Translations under genes and position numbers: made by a program
Notes under the pieces: generated by a model
The model's database searches: none
What the model saw: only the letters and a program-made list of their open reading frames with translations
Told to the model about the DNA's origin: nothing
Shown: in pieces, positions 8,595-18,253 of the stretch
Position numbering within the stretch: position 1 is the stretch's first letter
Layout of the letters: the number at the start of each line of letters is the position of its first letter
DNA from: Persicobacter sp. CCB-QB2
GTDB lineage: Bacteria > Bacteroidota > Bacteroidia > Cytophagales > Cyclobacteriaceae
Length of the DNA: 64,000 nt
Assembly (NCBI RefSeq): GCF_001274635.1
Contig: NZ_LBGV01000001.1
Coordinates: 1,798,001-1,862,000, forward strand
Direction: 5' to 3'

Positions 8595-11500
8595 ATGAAC
8601 TTGCGCTATTTTGGATTCTTTCTTTACCTGTTCCTGATTTCAGCCAATATGGCTCATGGTCAGATCATCTCCACTGATAAGGTAGATTATATGCCAGGCG
8701 AAACCGTAATACTCACCGGAAAGGGTTGGAATCCCTTTGAAAAAGTACGGTTCTATTTGGAAGAGTTCCCGAATAGGCATTTAAACAAAGATACCACACT
8801 CTATGCCAATGCCCTGGGACAATTTGCTGAGCCCTTTTATTTGGTTCAAAATTCAGACTTAGGCGTCACCTTTCAACTTTCTGCCCAGGGTGGGTATTCC
8901 TCTCGTATTGCGACGACCACATTTAACGATGCTTCCGGGGATTATTCTATTGATTTTAGCGCCTATGATCCCGCGATTTATGATCGCATTATGTATGATT
9001 CTCAAAGCAATTATCCTTCCGGGCGGATAATCAGTCCTTTAGGCAATACCAGCCATAGTCAAACAATAGAATCTTTGCAACCTCCATTCTTAGGTTTGGG
9101 ACAGATCGTCGCTTTTGAATATCAAATTCGGGCAGATGCCAATGGTGCCTGTAATAACGATCAGATTCAAATAAATGGAGAATTCTTATCCGTAACCACA
9201 AACGGACACCCATTTGGTTTCGACAAAAATGCGGGATTAATCGCTGCTTTTGTAGATGCCGGAACAGATCCCGGACTGATAGACAACGGTACCTCCGCCA
9301 ACGTGTCCAATTTTTCCTGGCTTTTAAACGGCAATACGATTGAAACTACCGTGGACATCACAGGCTTAGATCCCGGTGATGAAATTATCGTGGAGCTTTG
9401 GCTGGTATTGCAAAATTATGTCCCGGAAACTTTGGGGGGAAATGTAAAAACCCGGCTTTCCGGAGCCAGCCTGATCGGCTCCTGCGAAACGCAAAAAACC
9501 AGCATCAATACCGGTAATCAGGAGATTCCCCTCCTACAGGTAGGAGATTTCCTGACGGCAGATGTAAATATGACTGTTTCCAAAACAGATGCCGAGGACC
9601 CCATTGCCATTGGGGACAACATCACCTACACCCTAACCATCAGCAACGATGGAAATGCCGTGGCCAATGCCATTGAAATCATCGATAATCTGGATGCCAA
9701 TACAGCCTATGTGCCTGGTTCACTCATGATCTCTGACAATACCGGAGATAGTTGGACTTTAACTCAACAAAATAACAGTCTGATACTTACCACCTCCTAT
9801 ATGGATATCGGAGAGATCGCCACTTTGACTTACCAGGTAGAAATCATAAGTAGCAGTGGCTTTACCGGTACCGGAGGAGATCAGTGTAATGGTAGTGAAG
9901 ATGTTTGTAATAGTGTATCCGTAACCTCCATCGGTACCGATTCCGAACTCTCCAACAATACCGACTCAGAAGCCACAGGAGTGAGCTCCGGTGGAGATAA
10001 TAATAATTTCCAATGTCCGGTACAGGGCGTAAGTTTTCAGTCTTGCGCCAGTGGGGCCCTGGCCAGTGATATCATGGACAGCTGGAATGGTGCCTGGATG
10101 GACTATGACAATGATAATGATGAGGATCTCTTCATTGCTAATAAAAACAAAAACCAGGCAGGTAAATTGTACCGAAATAATGGCGATGGATCCTTTACCT
10201 CAGTCACCAACACGGCCATTAGTAATATTTTAGGCCCCACCACTGGTGGTAGCTGGGCAGATTATAATAATGACAACTTTATTGATGGTTTTTTAACCAA
10301 TGCCACTCAAGTGAGCAGTAGTTTACTGAAAGGAGCATCCGGCGGACAATTCAATAAAATTACCAATAGCGACATTTACGCCAGCCCGGAATATTTCCAT
10401 GGAGCCGCCTGGGCGGACTATGACAATGATGGGTATGTGGATTTAGTCCTGACGAATTTCTTCCCTACCCGATTCCATCACCTCTATCACAATGATGGAG
10501 ATGGCACATTCAGCAGAATGCAAAATTCGCCCATCAGCCTTGAGAATCAACGTGCCATGGCTCCCATTTGGGGGGATTACAACAATGATTGCCTGCCGGA
10601 TCTTTTTATTCCAAATGGAAATAATCAGGGAAACTCCCTCTTCAAAAATTTAGGGAACGGACAATTTGAGAAAATTACCTCCGGAGCTATTGTCACCGAT
10701 AAATTCAACTCCGTTGGTGCGGCCTGGGGCGATTATGATAATGATGGCTGGCTGGACCTGGTGGTGGCCAATTCCTCCAACCAAGTTAATCAGCTTTACA
10801 GAAATAACAGAAACGGTACTTTTACCAGGATTAATTCGGGCGTTTTTGCCACCGATAAGGGAAATAGTCATGGCATTAGCTGGGCAGATGTGGATAATGA
10901 TGGCGATTTAGACCTATATGTAACCAATGATAGTGAAGAAAAAAAGCTGTACTACAACGACAATGGCACATTTATCAATAGTGTAAGTCTGCTCAACCAA
11001 AACTATGGAAGCAGCTTTGGGCACAGCTGGGCGGATTTCAATAAGGATGGATTTCTGGATGTGGCGGTATTCACCCATGGCAATGAAGTCAATCACCTCT
11101 TTTGTAATCAGGGAAATGCCAATCACTGGTCCAATATTCTTCTGAAAGGAACTAATAGTAATCGCTCGGCTATAGGCGCGCGTATTCGGGTAAAAAGCGA
11201 CGGAAAGTGGCAAACCAGAGAAGTACAGGCCCAATCCGGATTTGGTAGTCCCAATAGCTTAAGGCAACATTTTGGTCTGGCCTGTGCCACCTCAATTGAT
11301 TCCATCGTGATAAAATGGCCTTCCGGCTATACCCAATACGAGACCAATATTCCTGCCGACCAGTTCATTACCATCTCCGAGCAAAATGCCAGCTTGGTAC
11401 AAGGGACCGCCTATCATGATGAAAACGGGAACTGCGTTATGGACGAAGGAGAAAGCCCCATTGCCCATGCACAATTTACCCTAAGCCCCTCGGGCATGAG

Positions 11501-12737
11501 AATCTCAACCGATTCGGAAGGTAATTACCAGTTTTATATCGAAAGTGGTTCCTATAATTATAATCTGGACAGCGATTATTGGAATTTAAACTGTAGTGGT
11601 TCCCTCACGGTGGGGTCCGATATCAATACGGTTTACACCAAAAACCTGGGGCTAAGCACCGGAAGCACTAATTATGACCTATGCGTTTCCTACGGAAGCA
11701 CCGCGTGGAGGCGAGGTTTCACCAATACTTCCGACATTTATATCGCCAATGTAGGAACCTCAGACGCCACCAATGTTACATTGACGGTTACCTATCCGCC
11801 TGAAGTGATAATTGAATCTGCCAGTATTCCCTGGGACTCCCAAAGTGGCAACACCTACACCTGGAATATATCCCTATTGGAAATGGGAAGTGAAATGTAC
11901 ATTCAGCTCACGGATTATGTTACCCTCGAAAGTTCAGTAGGAGATGTTTACCCGGTTAGCATTAACCTGACCTCGGAGGGTACAGACCTGAACCCGGCGA
12001 ATAACACCTTTAGTGAAAGTAATGAAATTGTGGGAGCAATAGACCCGAATGATATATTAGTTAGCCCGGGGGGAGATGGAGAACAAGGATACATTAATAA
12101 AAACCAAAGCCTGATCTACACCATCCGATTTCAAAATGTGGGCACCTGGTGGGCCACTAATGTTTACATCAAAAATCAATTATCGGAAATGTTGGATTTG
12201 AATTCCTTCAGAGTAATCAGCGCCAGCCACTCATACAATTACTCCCTGGATAGTACGGGCCATTTTTCAGTAAATTTCCTCAATATTAACTTACCGGATA
12301 GTAATCGTAACGAACCGGAAAGCCATGGTTTTATTAAATATGAAATAAAAGCCAAACCAACACTGCTGGGTGGAGAAGTCATTCTCAACAATGCTTCTAT
12401 CGTCTTTGACTTTGAGGATCCGATCATTACCAACACCACCCTCCATACCATAAAATACACTGAAAACCCGCCTCAACTTCAACTGCTGCTATTCCCAAAT
12501 CCGGCGCGGGGAGAAGTTTCCGCCCGACTCATCCGTAAAGATCTGGCCTATGAAGTGGCGGATGAAATTCAAAGCATGGCCATTTTTGACCTGCAAGGCA
12601 GACTAGTGAATTCCACTATGGGAGAAATTAGTCAGGAAATCAGCCTGAACCTTCAGGGTTTGATGACCGGCATGTACGTGGTCAAAGCTAAAAGCCGCAC
12701 CGGCGCGATTGTATCTGCCAGGATATTGGTAGAATAA
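8595..12737 (+). CDS. Secreted FG-GAP/ASPIC repeat protein with T9SS sorting domain
   Basis: A 1380-residue exported protein. The chosen ATG (8595) gives a clean signal peptide (FGFFLYLFLISANMAHG) ending before QIIS; an upstream in-frame ATG at 8553 would bury it. A DUF11-type beta domain (about 315-460) has the NITYTLTISNDGNAVANAI pattern. Then come six or so VCBS/FG-GAP blades (about 500-840), each with a Ca-binding loop such as DYDNDGYVDL, followed by an ASPIC/UnbV block (SAIGARIRV ... WPSGYTQ), an SdrD/carboxypeptidase-like insert (GTAYHDENGNCVMDEGE) and further beta domains. The last 80 residues (FPNPARGEV ... MYVVKA) form a type A T9SS sorting domain. It should be cell-surface or released. 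Function is unknown; adhesion or carbohydrate binding is plausible. Confidence 0.93.
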   Translation: MNLRYFGFFLYLFLISANMAHGQIISTDKVDYMPGETVILTGKGWNPFEKVRFYLEEFPNRHLNKDTTLYANALGQFAEPFYLVQNSDLGVTFQLSAQGGYSSRIATTTFNDASGDYSIDFSAYDPAIYDRIMYDSQSNYPSGRIISPLGNTSHSQTIESLQPPFLGLGQIVAFEYQIRADANGACNNDQIQINGEFLSVTTNGHPFGFDKNAGLIAAFVDAGTDPGLIDNGTSANVSNFSWLLNGNTIETTVDITGLDPGDEIIVELWLVLQNYVPETLGGNVKTRLSGASLIGSCETQKTSINTGNQEIPLLQVGDFLTADVNMTVSKTDAEDPIAIGDNITYTLTISNDGNAVANAIEIIDNLDANTAYVPGSLMISDNTGDSWTLTQQNNSLILTTSYMDIGEIATLTYQVEIISSSGFTGTGGDQCNGSEDVCNSVSVTSIGTDSELSNNTDSEATGVSSGGDNNNFQCPVQGVSFQSCASGALASDIMDSWNGAWMDYDNDNDEDLFIANKNKNQAGKLYRNNGDGSFTSVTNTAISNILGPTTGGSWADYNNDNFIDGFLTNATQVSSSLLKGASGGQFNKITNSDIYASPEYFHGAAWADYDNDGYVDLVLTNFFPTRFHHLYHNDGDGTFSRMQNSPISLENQRAMAPIWGDYNNDCLPDLFIPNGNNQGNSLFKNLGNGQFEKITSGAIVTDKFNSVGAAWGDYDNDGWLDLVVANSSNQVNQLYRNNRNGTFTRINSGVFATDKGNSHGISWADVDNDGDLDLYVTNDSEEKKLYYNDNGTFINSVSLLNQNYGSSFGHSWADFNKDGFLDVAVFTHGNEVNHLFCNQGNANHWSNILLKGTNSNRSAIGARIRVKSDGKWQTREVQAQSGFGSPNSLRQHFGLACATSIDSIVIKWPSGYTQYETNIPADQFITISEQNASLVQGTAYHDENGNCVMDEGESPIAHAQFTLSPSGMRISTDSEGNYQFYIESGSYNYNLDSDYWNLNCSGSLTVGSDINTVYTKNLGLSTGSTNYDLCVSYGSTAWRRGFTNTSDIYIANVGTSDATNVTLTVTYPPEVIIESASIPWDSQSGNTYTWNISLLEMGSEMYIQLTDYVTLESSVGDVYPVSINLTSEGTDLNPANNTFSESNEIVGAIDPNDILVSPGGDGEQGYINKNQSLIYTIRFQNVGTWWATNVYIKNQLSEMLDLNSFRVISASHSYNYSLDSTGHFSVNFLNINLPDSNRNEPESHGFIKYEIKAKPTLLGGEVILNNASIVFDFEDPIITNTTLHTIKYTENPPQLQLLLFPNPARGEVSARLIRKDLAYEVADEIQSMAIFDLQGRLVNSTMGEISQEISLNLQGLMTGMYVVKAKSRTGAIVSARILVE

Positions 12738-12800
12738 TTTTTGCTTTGGATAATGGGGGTATGTGCAGTTGAAATTCCAGATAGTTTGGTGCAAATACCC

Positions 12801-13001
12801 CTATAATTCCTCCAACTCATAATCATTACCCTTCCCATAAGCCACCAATTCTTCAAAATGGTATTCTTCCATGGTATTCAGGTCTTTGCAAAGAAAATCC
12901 GTATTACTGAAGATTTCCAAAACCTGAAATTGTAGTTTTTCCCCGAAATTAGTCAATTGATAGTTTTTACCTACTCTGACATTTATCGTTGAAATCCCCA
13001 T
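12801..13001 (-). CDS. Small conserved hypothetical protein (66 aa)
   Basis: A 66-residue, acidic, soluble protein, with the pattern VGKNYQLTNFGEKLQFQVLEI and a C-terminal YGKGNDYELEEL. I recall similar short proteins in many Bacteroidota, but no function is known to me. It has no signal peptide or membrane segment. The composition (a compact beta-rich domain, like an SH3 or KOW barrel) is compatible with a small nucleic-acid- or protein-binding fold; this is a guess. It sits between convergent and divergent neighbours, with a CATATTTG -7-like box at 13044-13051 on the minus strand. A near-perfect stem (12756-12766 with 12791-12801) abuts its stop and may end transcription from the 8.6 kb gene. 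Confidence 0.65.
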   Translation of the reverse strand: MGISTINVRVGKNYQLTNFGEKLQFQVLEIFSNTDFLCKDLNTMEEYHFEELVAYGKGNDYELEEL

Positions 13002-13134
13002 AACATTTAATCACTTTTTTAATTTAAAAATTACCTTTCGGCACAAATATGGTGATAAATAGTCTAAATCAGCTTCAAATCCGATTTATTAAAAAAAAAC
13101 TGATTAACCATGTGCCAAAAAACATTAAATGGAA

Positions 13135-13142
13135 TATTTTTG
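13135..13142 (+). promoter_or_regulatory. Bacteroidota -7 box (TATTTTTG) upstream of the purF-like gene
   Basis: Perfect match to TAnnTTTG, 55 bp before the start codon at 13198. No clear TTG -33 element lies at the usual distance, so confidence is moderate. Confidence 0.5.
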
Positions 13143-13197
13143 CGCATGGTTTCATATTCTAGGGTAATTTTTAACCCAAAGCCACACAAAAACGAGG

Positions 13198-15084
13198 ATG
13201 AGCGACGCAATTAAACACGAATGCGGTATTGCAATGATCCGTCTGCGCAAACCACTTCAGTATTATTACGACAAGTACAAAACCCCTTCCTACGGAATGA
13301 GTAAGCTTTACCTATTAATGGAAAAGCAACACAACCGTGGACAAGATGGAGTTGGGGTAGCCAACATTAAATTGGATCTTCCTCCAGGAAGCCGATACAT
13401 CAGCCGTTACCGTTCGGTAGCCGAAAAACCCATTCAGGAGATTTTTGAAAAAATTGCCAAAAAATACAATAAGGCAAAAAAAATCGATGAAGAAGGTTAT
13501 ATGGATGCCCAATGGATGAAGGAGAACACTGCCTTCACCGGAGAGATGTGGCTAGGGCATTTACGCTATGGTACCCACGGGAAAAACAGCATTGAAAATT
13601 GTCATCCATTCTTGCGTCAAAACAACTGGAGAAGCCGCAACCTGGTCGTTGCCGGTAACTTCAACATGACCAATGTAGATGAGCTATTCGACAGACTGGT
13701 AAGCCTTGGACAGTACCCAAAAGAAAAGATCGATACCGTTACCGTAATGGAAAAAATCGGTCATTTTCTGGATATGGAAGTACAGCGTCTGTTTGATGAA
13801 AACAAAGACAAGTACGACAATCAGTCCATCAATGCCATTATTGAAGAACAAATTGATTTACAGGGCGTACTGCAACGCTCTTGTAAGGATTTGGATGGTG
13901 GATATGCCATGGCCGGTATGACGGGATACGGTGGTGCTTTTGTAGCGCGTGATCCTGCAGGTATCCGTCCGGCCTATTACTATGCGGATGATGAGGTGAT
14001 TGTGGTGGCTTCTGAAAAGCCTGCCATCAAAACGGCTTTTGATATTGACTATGATCAGATCAAAGAAATTCCGGCAGCTCATGCCCTGATCATTGATAAG
14101 GACGCTGAATATAAAGTAGTACCTTTCATTGACAGCCTTCCGAAAAAGTCATGTTCTTTTGAACGCATTTATTTCTCTCGTGGCTCTGATCCAAATATTT
14201 ATCAGGAAAGAAAAGACCTTGGGAAATTATTGATTCCACAGGTTTTGAAGGCCATTGACCATGATTTAGAAAATACCGTTTTCTCTTTCATTCCGAATAC
14301 GGCGGAAATTTCTTTCCTGGGAATGACAGAAGCGGTAGACAACTATCTGGTTGAAGAACGTTTAAGAGCTGTTCAAAAATATTCCAATGATGTGGAGGCC
14401 CTGAAAAAGGTATTAACCTTCCGCCCTCGCATTGAAAAATTGGTAATCAAAGACGCTAAGTTGCGTACTTTTATTGCTGATGATGATCACCGCGATCAGT
14501 TAGTAGCCCATGTTTATGACACCACTTACGAGGTGGTTCAAAAAGGTAAAGATACTTTGGTCATCATCGATGACTCTATCGTTCGTGGTACTACTTTGGA
14601 GAAATCAATTTTGACTTTGGTGAATAAGCTGAGACCGAAAAAAGTGGTCATCGTTTCTTCTGCTCCTCAAATCCGTTTCCCAGACTGTTACGGAATTGAT
14701 ATGTCGCGTATGAAAGAATTCATTGCTTTCCGCGCTACTTTGGAATTGTTGGAAGAAAGCGGTCAGTCTCAAATTCTGAAGGATGTTTATCAAAAAATCA
14801 TTGAGAATGAGCAGGATTTGACCAAAGAGAACTATGTGAAAGCGATTTACGAACCATTTACAGATGAGCAAATCTCTAAAAAGGTAGCGGAAATCGTGAC
14901 TCCGAAGGTGATGGAATCTGAAGTGGAAGTCATTTTCCAAACCGTGGACAATCTGCACAAAGCTTGTCCGGAACATACGGGTGACTGGTACTTTACTGGA
15001 AACTATCCTACCGCAGGTGGAAATCGCGTAGTAAATAAAGCATTTAAACTATTTATGGAGAACAGCGAAGAGCGTTCCTATTAG
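13198..15084 (+). CDS. purF: Amidophosphoribosyltransferase-like protein (long PurF)
   Basis: A 628-residue glutamine PRPP amidotransferase, about 120 residues longer than the E. coli enzyme. The N-terminal nucleophile hydrolase domain starts at Cys9 (CGIAMIRL), so an eight-residue propeptide would have to be removed to expose the catalytic Cys. Glutaminase features follow: HNRGQDGVG, LGHLRYGTHG and the NFNMTN loop. The phosphoribosyltransferase domain has the PRPP signature VIIDDSIVRGTT near residue 455-467. The known reaction is glutamine + PRPP to phosphoribosylamine, the first step of purine synthesis, in the cytoplasm. Bacteroidota often carry both a standard and a long PurF; whether this long form is the main biosynthetic enzyme is uncertain. 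It is monocistronic, with a strong terminator at 15103-15135. Confidence 0.9.
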   Translation: MSDAIKHECGIAMIRLRKPLQYYYDKYKTPSYGMSKLYLLMEKQHNRGQDGVGVANIKLDLPPGSRYISRYRSVAEKPIQEIFEKIAKKYNKAKKIDEEGYMDAQWMKENTAFTGEMWLGHLRYGTHGKNSIENCHPFLRQNNWRSRNLVVAGNFNMTNVDELFDRLVSLGQYPKEKIDTVTVMEKIGHFLDMEVQRLFDENKDKYDNQSINAIIEEQIDLQGVLQRSCKDLDGGYAMAGMTGYGGAFVARDPAGIRPAYYYADDEVIVVASEKPAIKTAFDIDYDQIKEIPAAHALIIDKDAEYKVVPFIDSLPKKSCSFERIYFSRGSDPNIYQERKDLGKLLIPQVLKAIDHDLENTVFSFIPNTAEISFLGMTEAVDNYLVEERLRAVQKYSNDVEALKKVLTFRPRIEKLVIKDAKLRTFIADDDHRDQLVAHVYDTTYEVVQKGKDTLVIIDDSIVRGTTLEKSILTLVNKLRPKKVVIVSSAPQIRFPDCYGIDMSRMKEFIAFRATLELLEESGQSQILKDVYQKIIENEQDLTKENYVKAIYEPFTDEQISKKVAEIVTPKVMESEVEVIFQTVDNLHKACPEHTGDWYFTGNYPTAGGNRVVNKAFKLFMENSEERSY

Positions 15085-15102
15085 TAGTTAAACATACTTC
15101 TC

Positions 15103-15135
15103 AAAAGGCCATTCATTTCCGGATGGCCTTTTTTT
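15103..15135 (+). terminator. Rho-independent terminator after the purF-like gene
   Basis: Nine-base perfect stem (AAAGGCCAT at 15104-15112 with ATGGCCTTT at 15123-15131), ten-base loop, then a run of seven T. Confidence 0.85.
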
Positions 15136-15191
15136 ATATCAGATAATCTAAAACACGCCGAATTTTATAACATTCCCCCTTAAAAAAAGCA

Positions 15192-15219
15192 TTGATTCCT
15201 CGCCAAAAGAGTATATTTG
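15192..15219 (+). promoter_or_regulatory. Bacteroidota-type promoter for the abgT-like gene
   Basis: TTG at 15192-15194, 17 bases, then TATATTTG at 15212-15219: full match to the TTG-N17-TAnnTTTG housekeeping pattern. It overlaps the first possible ATG (15192), so translation must begin further down, at 15270. Confidence 0.75.
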
Positions 15220-15269
15220 CGATCATTAAAAACAGGACAATTTTTTCATTTAAACAACAGATTATACGC

Positions 15270-16850
15270 ATGGCGCAGCAGGCTTCGAAAAAGGGGGGAT
15301 TGGTCAATTCATTTTTGGGGACCATTGAGAAAGTAGGTAATGCTCTACCACACCCGGCATCTTTATTTGCCATTTTGGCTTTTATGGTAATTATCCTTTC
15401 TGGCATTATGGCTGAACTGGATTTTATTGCCAAAAACCCAACTACTAATGAAATTATTGAGCCCTTCAGCCTTCTCTCCGTAGAGGGACTCCACATGATG
15501 CTCACCAATATGGTGAAAAACTTTACGGGCTTCGCCCCATTAGGCGTGGTGCTGGTTGCTATGCTGGGCATAGGAATTGCGGAGGGAAGTGGCCTCATCG
15601 GTGCCCTCATTCGTCTATTAGTGGTTCGTTCTCCAAAATCCATTATCACTTTTGTGGTCGTTTTTGCGGGTATTATTTCCAATACCGCCTCGGAAGTCGG
15701 CTATGTATTATTGGTCCCTTTGGCAGCCATCATTTTCCATGCCTTTGGGAAACACCCCCTGGCCGGACTGGCTGCTGCCTTTGCCGGAGTTTCCGGAGGA
15801 TATAGCGCGAACTTGCTTTTGGGCACGATTGACCCGCTGCTTTCAGGACTTTCAGAGGAAGCAGCACAGATCATTGACCCGACCTATACCGTAAACCCGG
15901 CCGCCAATTATTATTTCATGTTCGTTTCTACTTTCTTCATCGCATTAGCCGGCACCTTTGTTACTGAAAAAATCGTGATCCCCAGACTTGGAGAATATAA
16001 AGGAGATGCAGAAAAGGAAGAAGTAAAACCATTGAGCCCGGCGGAGAAAAAAGGATTGCGCTATGCTACTTTGGTTTCCATTGCATGGCTAGCGATTATT
16101 TTAGTGGGCATTATTCCTGAAGAAGGATTTTTAAGAGGTGCCAACGGAGACGTACTTCGGTCACCATTAATGAAAGGGATTGTATCCTTTATTTTCCTGA
16201 TTGCTGCCACTTGCGGTATTGCTTACGGAAAAGGCGCCGGAACGATAAAAAACGATGCCGATATCATGAACGGCATGGGAGAATCCATGAAAACCATGGG
16301 CATCTATATTGTATTGGTTTTCTTTGCCGCCCAGTTTGTGGCTTACTTTAAATGGACCAATCTGGGAATGATCGTAGCTGTAAAAGGAGCAGAATTCCTG
16401 CAAGGCATTATCGGTACCCCTGATGGAGAAACTACTTCTATGGTGGCGAAAATTCCTTTAATGATCGGCTTTATTTTCATCACGGCCTTAATCAACCTGG
16501 TGATGGGATCTGCCTCCGCCAAGTGGACCTTAATGGCACCCGTATTCATTCCCATGTTTATGCTGATTGGTTTATCCCCGGAATTAACGCAAGTAGTTTA
16601 CCGCATTGGAGACTCGGTGACCAATATTATTTCCCCCATGATGTCCTACTTTGCGCTCATTGTCGCCTTCATGCAAAAATATGATAAGAATGCAGGTATC
16701 GGCACCATTATTTCCACCATGCTCCCCTACACCATCGTCTTTATGCTGGTGTGGACGGCGCTGCTGGTGGTTTGGATGTTATTTGCGTTACCGATCGGGC
16801 CGGATGCACCATTAATTTATTCCCTGCCTCAAAACATTCCTGTTCAATAA
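15270..16850 (+). CDS. AbgT family transporter
   Basis: A 526-residue integral membrane protein with about ten to twelve hydrophobic spans and the AbgT layout. It has the early [17 protein letters not shown] span, the [23 protein letters not shown] segment, [18 protein letters not shown] (first re-entrant loop region), and a matching second-half [17 protein letters not shown] followed by [15 protein letters not shown]. Known AbgT members import p-aminobenzoyl-glutamate or export sulfonamides using the proton gradient; the substrate here is not predictable. The start is set at the ATG at 15270 because a near-perfect promoter overlaps the upstream ATG at 15192, and because [10 protein letters not shown] matches the usual N-terminal length. 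A hairpin terminator follows at 16852. Confidence 0.92.
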   Translation: MAQQASKKGGLVNSFLGTIEKVGNALPHPASLFAILAFMVIILSGIMAELDFIAKNPTTNEIIEPFSLLSVEGLHMMLTNMVKNFTGFAPLGVVLVAMLGIGIAEGSGLIGALIRLLVVRSPKSIITFVVVFAGIISNTASEVGYVLLVPLAAIIFHAFGKHPLAGLAAAFAGVSGGYSANLLLGTIDPLLSGLSEEAAQIIDPTYTVNPAANYYFMFVSTFFIALAGTFVTEKIVIPRLGEYKGDAEKEEVKPLSPAEKKGLRYATLVSIAWLAIILVGIIPEEGFLRGANGDVLRSPLMKGIVSFIFLIAATCGIAYGKGAGTIKNDADIMNGMGESMKTMGIYIVLVFFAAQFVAYFKWTNLGMIVAVKGAEFLQGIIGTPDGETTSMVAKIPLMIGFIFITALINLVMGSASAKWTLMAPVFIPMFMLIGLSPELTQVVYRIGDSVTNIISPMMSYFALIVAFMQKYDKNAGIGTIISTMLPYTIVFMLVWTALLVVWMLFALPIGPDAPLIYSLPQNIPVQ

Positions 16851-16851
16851 A

Positions 16852-16884
16852 AAAAATCCCCAGCTGTTTCGGTTGGGGATTTTC
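16852..16884 (+). terminator. Terminator after the AbgT gene
   Basis: AAATCCCCA (16854-16862) pairs with TGGGGATTT (16874-16882) around an 11-base loop, followed by a short interrupted T-rich tract. Confidence 0.7.
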
Positions 16885-16901
16885 CTTTTAAGGAAAAGCA
16901 T

Positions 16902-16909
16902 TATTTTTG
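16902..16909 (+). promoter_or_regulatory. -7 box (TATTTTTG) for the radical SAM gene
   Basis: Perfect TAnnTTTG match 20 bp before the GTG start at 16929; the -33 element is not recognisable. Confidence 0.45.
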
Positions 16910-16928
16910 CCCAAACAATCAAACTCCC

Positions 16929-17945
16929 GTGAAAAAAAAGCATTATAATATCCCCATCTTTATTCCAGAGCTGGCTTGCCCACACCAATGTGTCTTTTGC
17001 GATCAGGTGCAAATCAGCGGAGAGGAGGAAGTCCCGGCACCGGAAGAAGTGCCCACCATTATCGAATCCTATCTGCAAACCATGGATGCCGGTAAAGCGG
17101 AAATTGAAATTGCTTTTTTCGGAGGTAGCTTTACCGGAATACCGGCTGAGCAGCAGGAGGCATACTTATCCGCCGCGCATACTTATTTGAAGGCGGGAAA
17201 AGTTCATGGCATTCGCCTCTCTACTCGCCCTGATTATATTGATGAAGAAATCCTGAATCGTCTTCAAAAATTTGGCGTAACGGCGATTGAATTAGGGGCA
17301 CAGTCCATGGATCCCCTGGTGCTAAAGAGAACCGCTCGCGGCCATTCCATACAGGACGTTTATGATGCGGTCGCCCTGATCAAAAAATATGATTTCGAAC
17401 TGGGCCTTCAAATGATGATTGGCCTGCCCGAAGATACGCTGGAAAAGGCTTTATTCACCGCCAAAGAAATCATTAAGTTGGGTGCAGAAACTACCAGAAT
17501 CTATCCTACCCTGATTATCCCCAATACCGCCCTGCATCGGCTTTACAAAACCAATCGCTACCAACCACTGGAACTAGAGGATGCCGTGAATTGGGTGGCA
17601 GAAATTCTACCCCTTTTTGAAGCAGCTGGCATAAAAGTTTTACGCACCGGATTACACCCTTCAGACGATTTGAGGTCAGGGAAAGCGATGGTCGCCGGGC
17701 CTTTTCATCCCTCCTTTAAAGAATTGGTACTGAGTAGAATTTGGGGAAATATTCTAAAACCTGCCCTGGCCATGCATGCCCAAAAAGCGCCACAAGTACT
17801 AATATCCGTTCCTCCAAACCAATTGAATTATGCCGTTGGTTTTAAAGCACAAAACCGGAATTACCTAAAGAAGGAAGGAATTCAAGCCAAATTCGTGGCA
17901 GACGCTAATCTTTCCGCCTTCAATTTTTCTTTGGTTAAAAAATAA
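16929..17945 (+). CDS. Elp3-like radical SAM protein
   Basis: A 338-residue radical SAM enzyme starting with GTG (16929). The iron-sulfur motif is CPHQCVFC (residues about 18-25, C-x3-C-x2-C), followed by the SAM-binding FFGGSFTGIP, the RLSTRPDYID strand, the IELGAQSMD glycyl-rich segment and QMMIGLPEDT. This order is that of the Elp3/oxygen-independent coproporphyrinogen oxidase-like branch. The C-terminal part (TLIIPNTALHRLY, VLRTGLHPSDD) is family-typical. There is no acetyltransferase domain, so it is not a full Elp3. The cytoplasmic substrate is unknown; RNA modification is a family-based guess. It is likely monocistronic: a -7 box lies immediately upstream and a GCGCAA/TTGCGC stem follows the stop. 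Confidence 0.85.
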   Translation: MKKKHYNIPIFIPELACPHQCVFCDQVQISGEEEVPAPEEVPTIIESYLQTMDAGKAEIEIAFFGGSFTGIPAEQQEAYLSAAHTYLKAGKVHGIRLSTRPDYIDEEILNRLQKFGVTAIELGAQSMDPLVLKRTARGHSIQDVYDAVALIKKYDFELGLQMMIGLPEDTLEKALFTAKEIIKLGAETTRIYPTLIIPNTALHRLYKTNRYQPLELEDAVNWVAEILPLFEAAGIKVLRTGLHPSDDLRSGKAMVAGPFHPSFKELVLSRIWGNILKPALAMHAQKAPQVLISVPPNQLNYAVGFKAQNRNYLKKEGIQAKFVADANLSAFNFSLVKK

Positions 17946-17948
17946 ACC

Positions 17949-17972
17949 GCGCAACAACCTGTCGTTTTGCGC
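17949..17972 (+). other. Short hairpin after the radical SAM gene
   Basis: GCGCAA (17949-17954) pairs with TTGCGC (17967-17972). There is no strong T-tract, so it is a weak terminator candidate. The rest of the 308 bp gap to 18253 is AT-rich with no ORF; its only other clear structure is the inverted repeat at 18217-18250. Confidence 0.35.
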
Positions 17973-18216
17973 AAACAATTTTCGGCCATTTTGAGAATAA
18001 ATCACTGAAAAAATACATTTATGAATTTTAATAGTGGCCAAAATTAACAAGCCAAAAGGAAATTAAGGTTACCTTATTCTTTAATAAAATTACGCTTTTA
18101 GAGCCTAAAAGAGGGGTTTAATACATTCGACGCCCTAAAGATTAGCCAAAACTTCGGCTACCAAAAAGTAAATAATCCTACATAATGGGATCTTTGAGAC
18201 AAAAATCTAAATTTAA

Positions 18217-18250
18217 AATTGAATGTTAGATCAGGGCACAACATTCAATT
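18217..18250. promoter_or_regulatory. 11-bp perfect inverted repeat just before a start codon
   Basis: AATTGAATGTT (18217-18227) and AACATTCAATT (18240-18250) are exact reverse complements separated by 12 bases, ending 3 bp before the ATG at 18254. It could be a dimeric repressor operator or an RNA hairpin controlling translation. Confidence 0.6.
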
Positions 18251-18253
18251 ACT

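Noticed and set aside
10051..11100. Repeated DNA in the FG-GAP gene as a tandem DNA repeat or CRISPR-like array
   Set aside because: The similarity is at protein level (Ca-binding propeller loops); DNA units vary in length and sequence, as expected for domain repeats.
14605..14976. Minus-strand open frame of 123 codons inside the purF-like gene
   Set aside because: It is opposite the PRPP-binding domain of PurF and shows no signal or promoter; a shadow.
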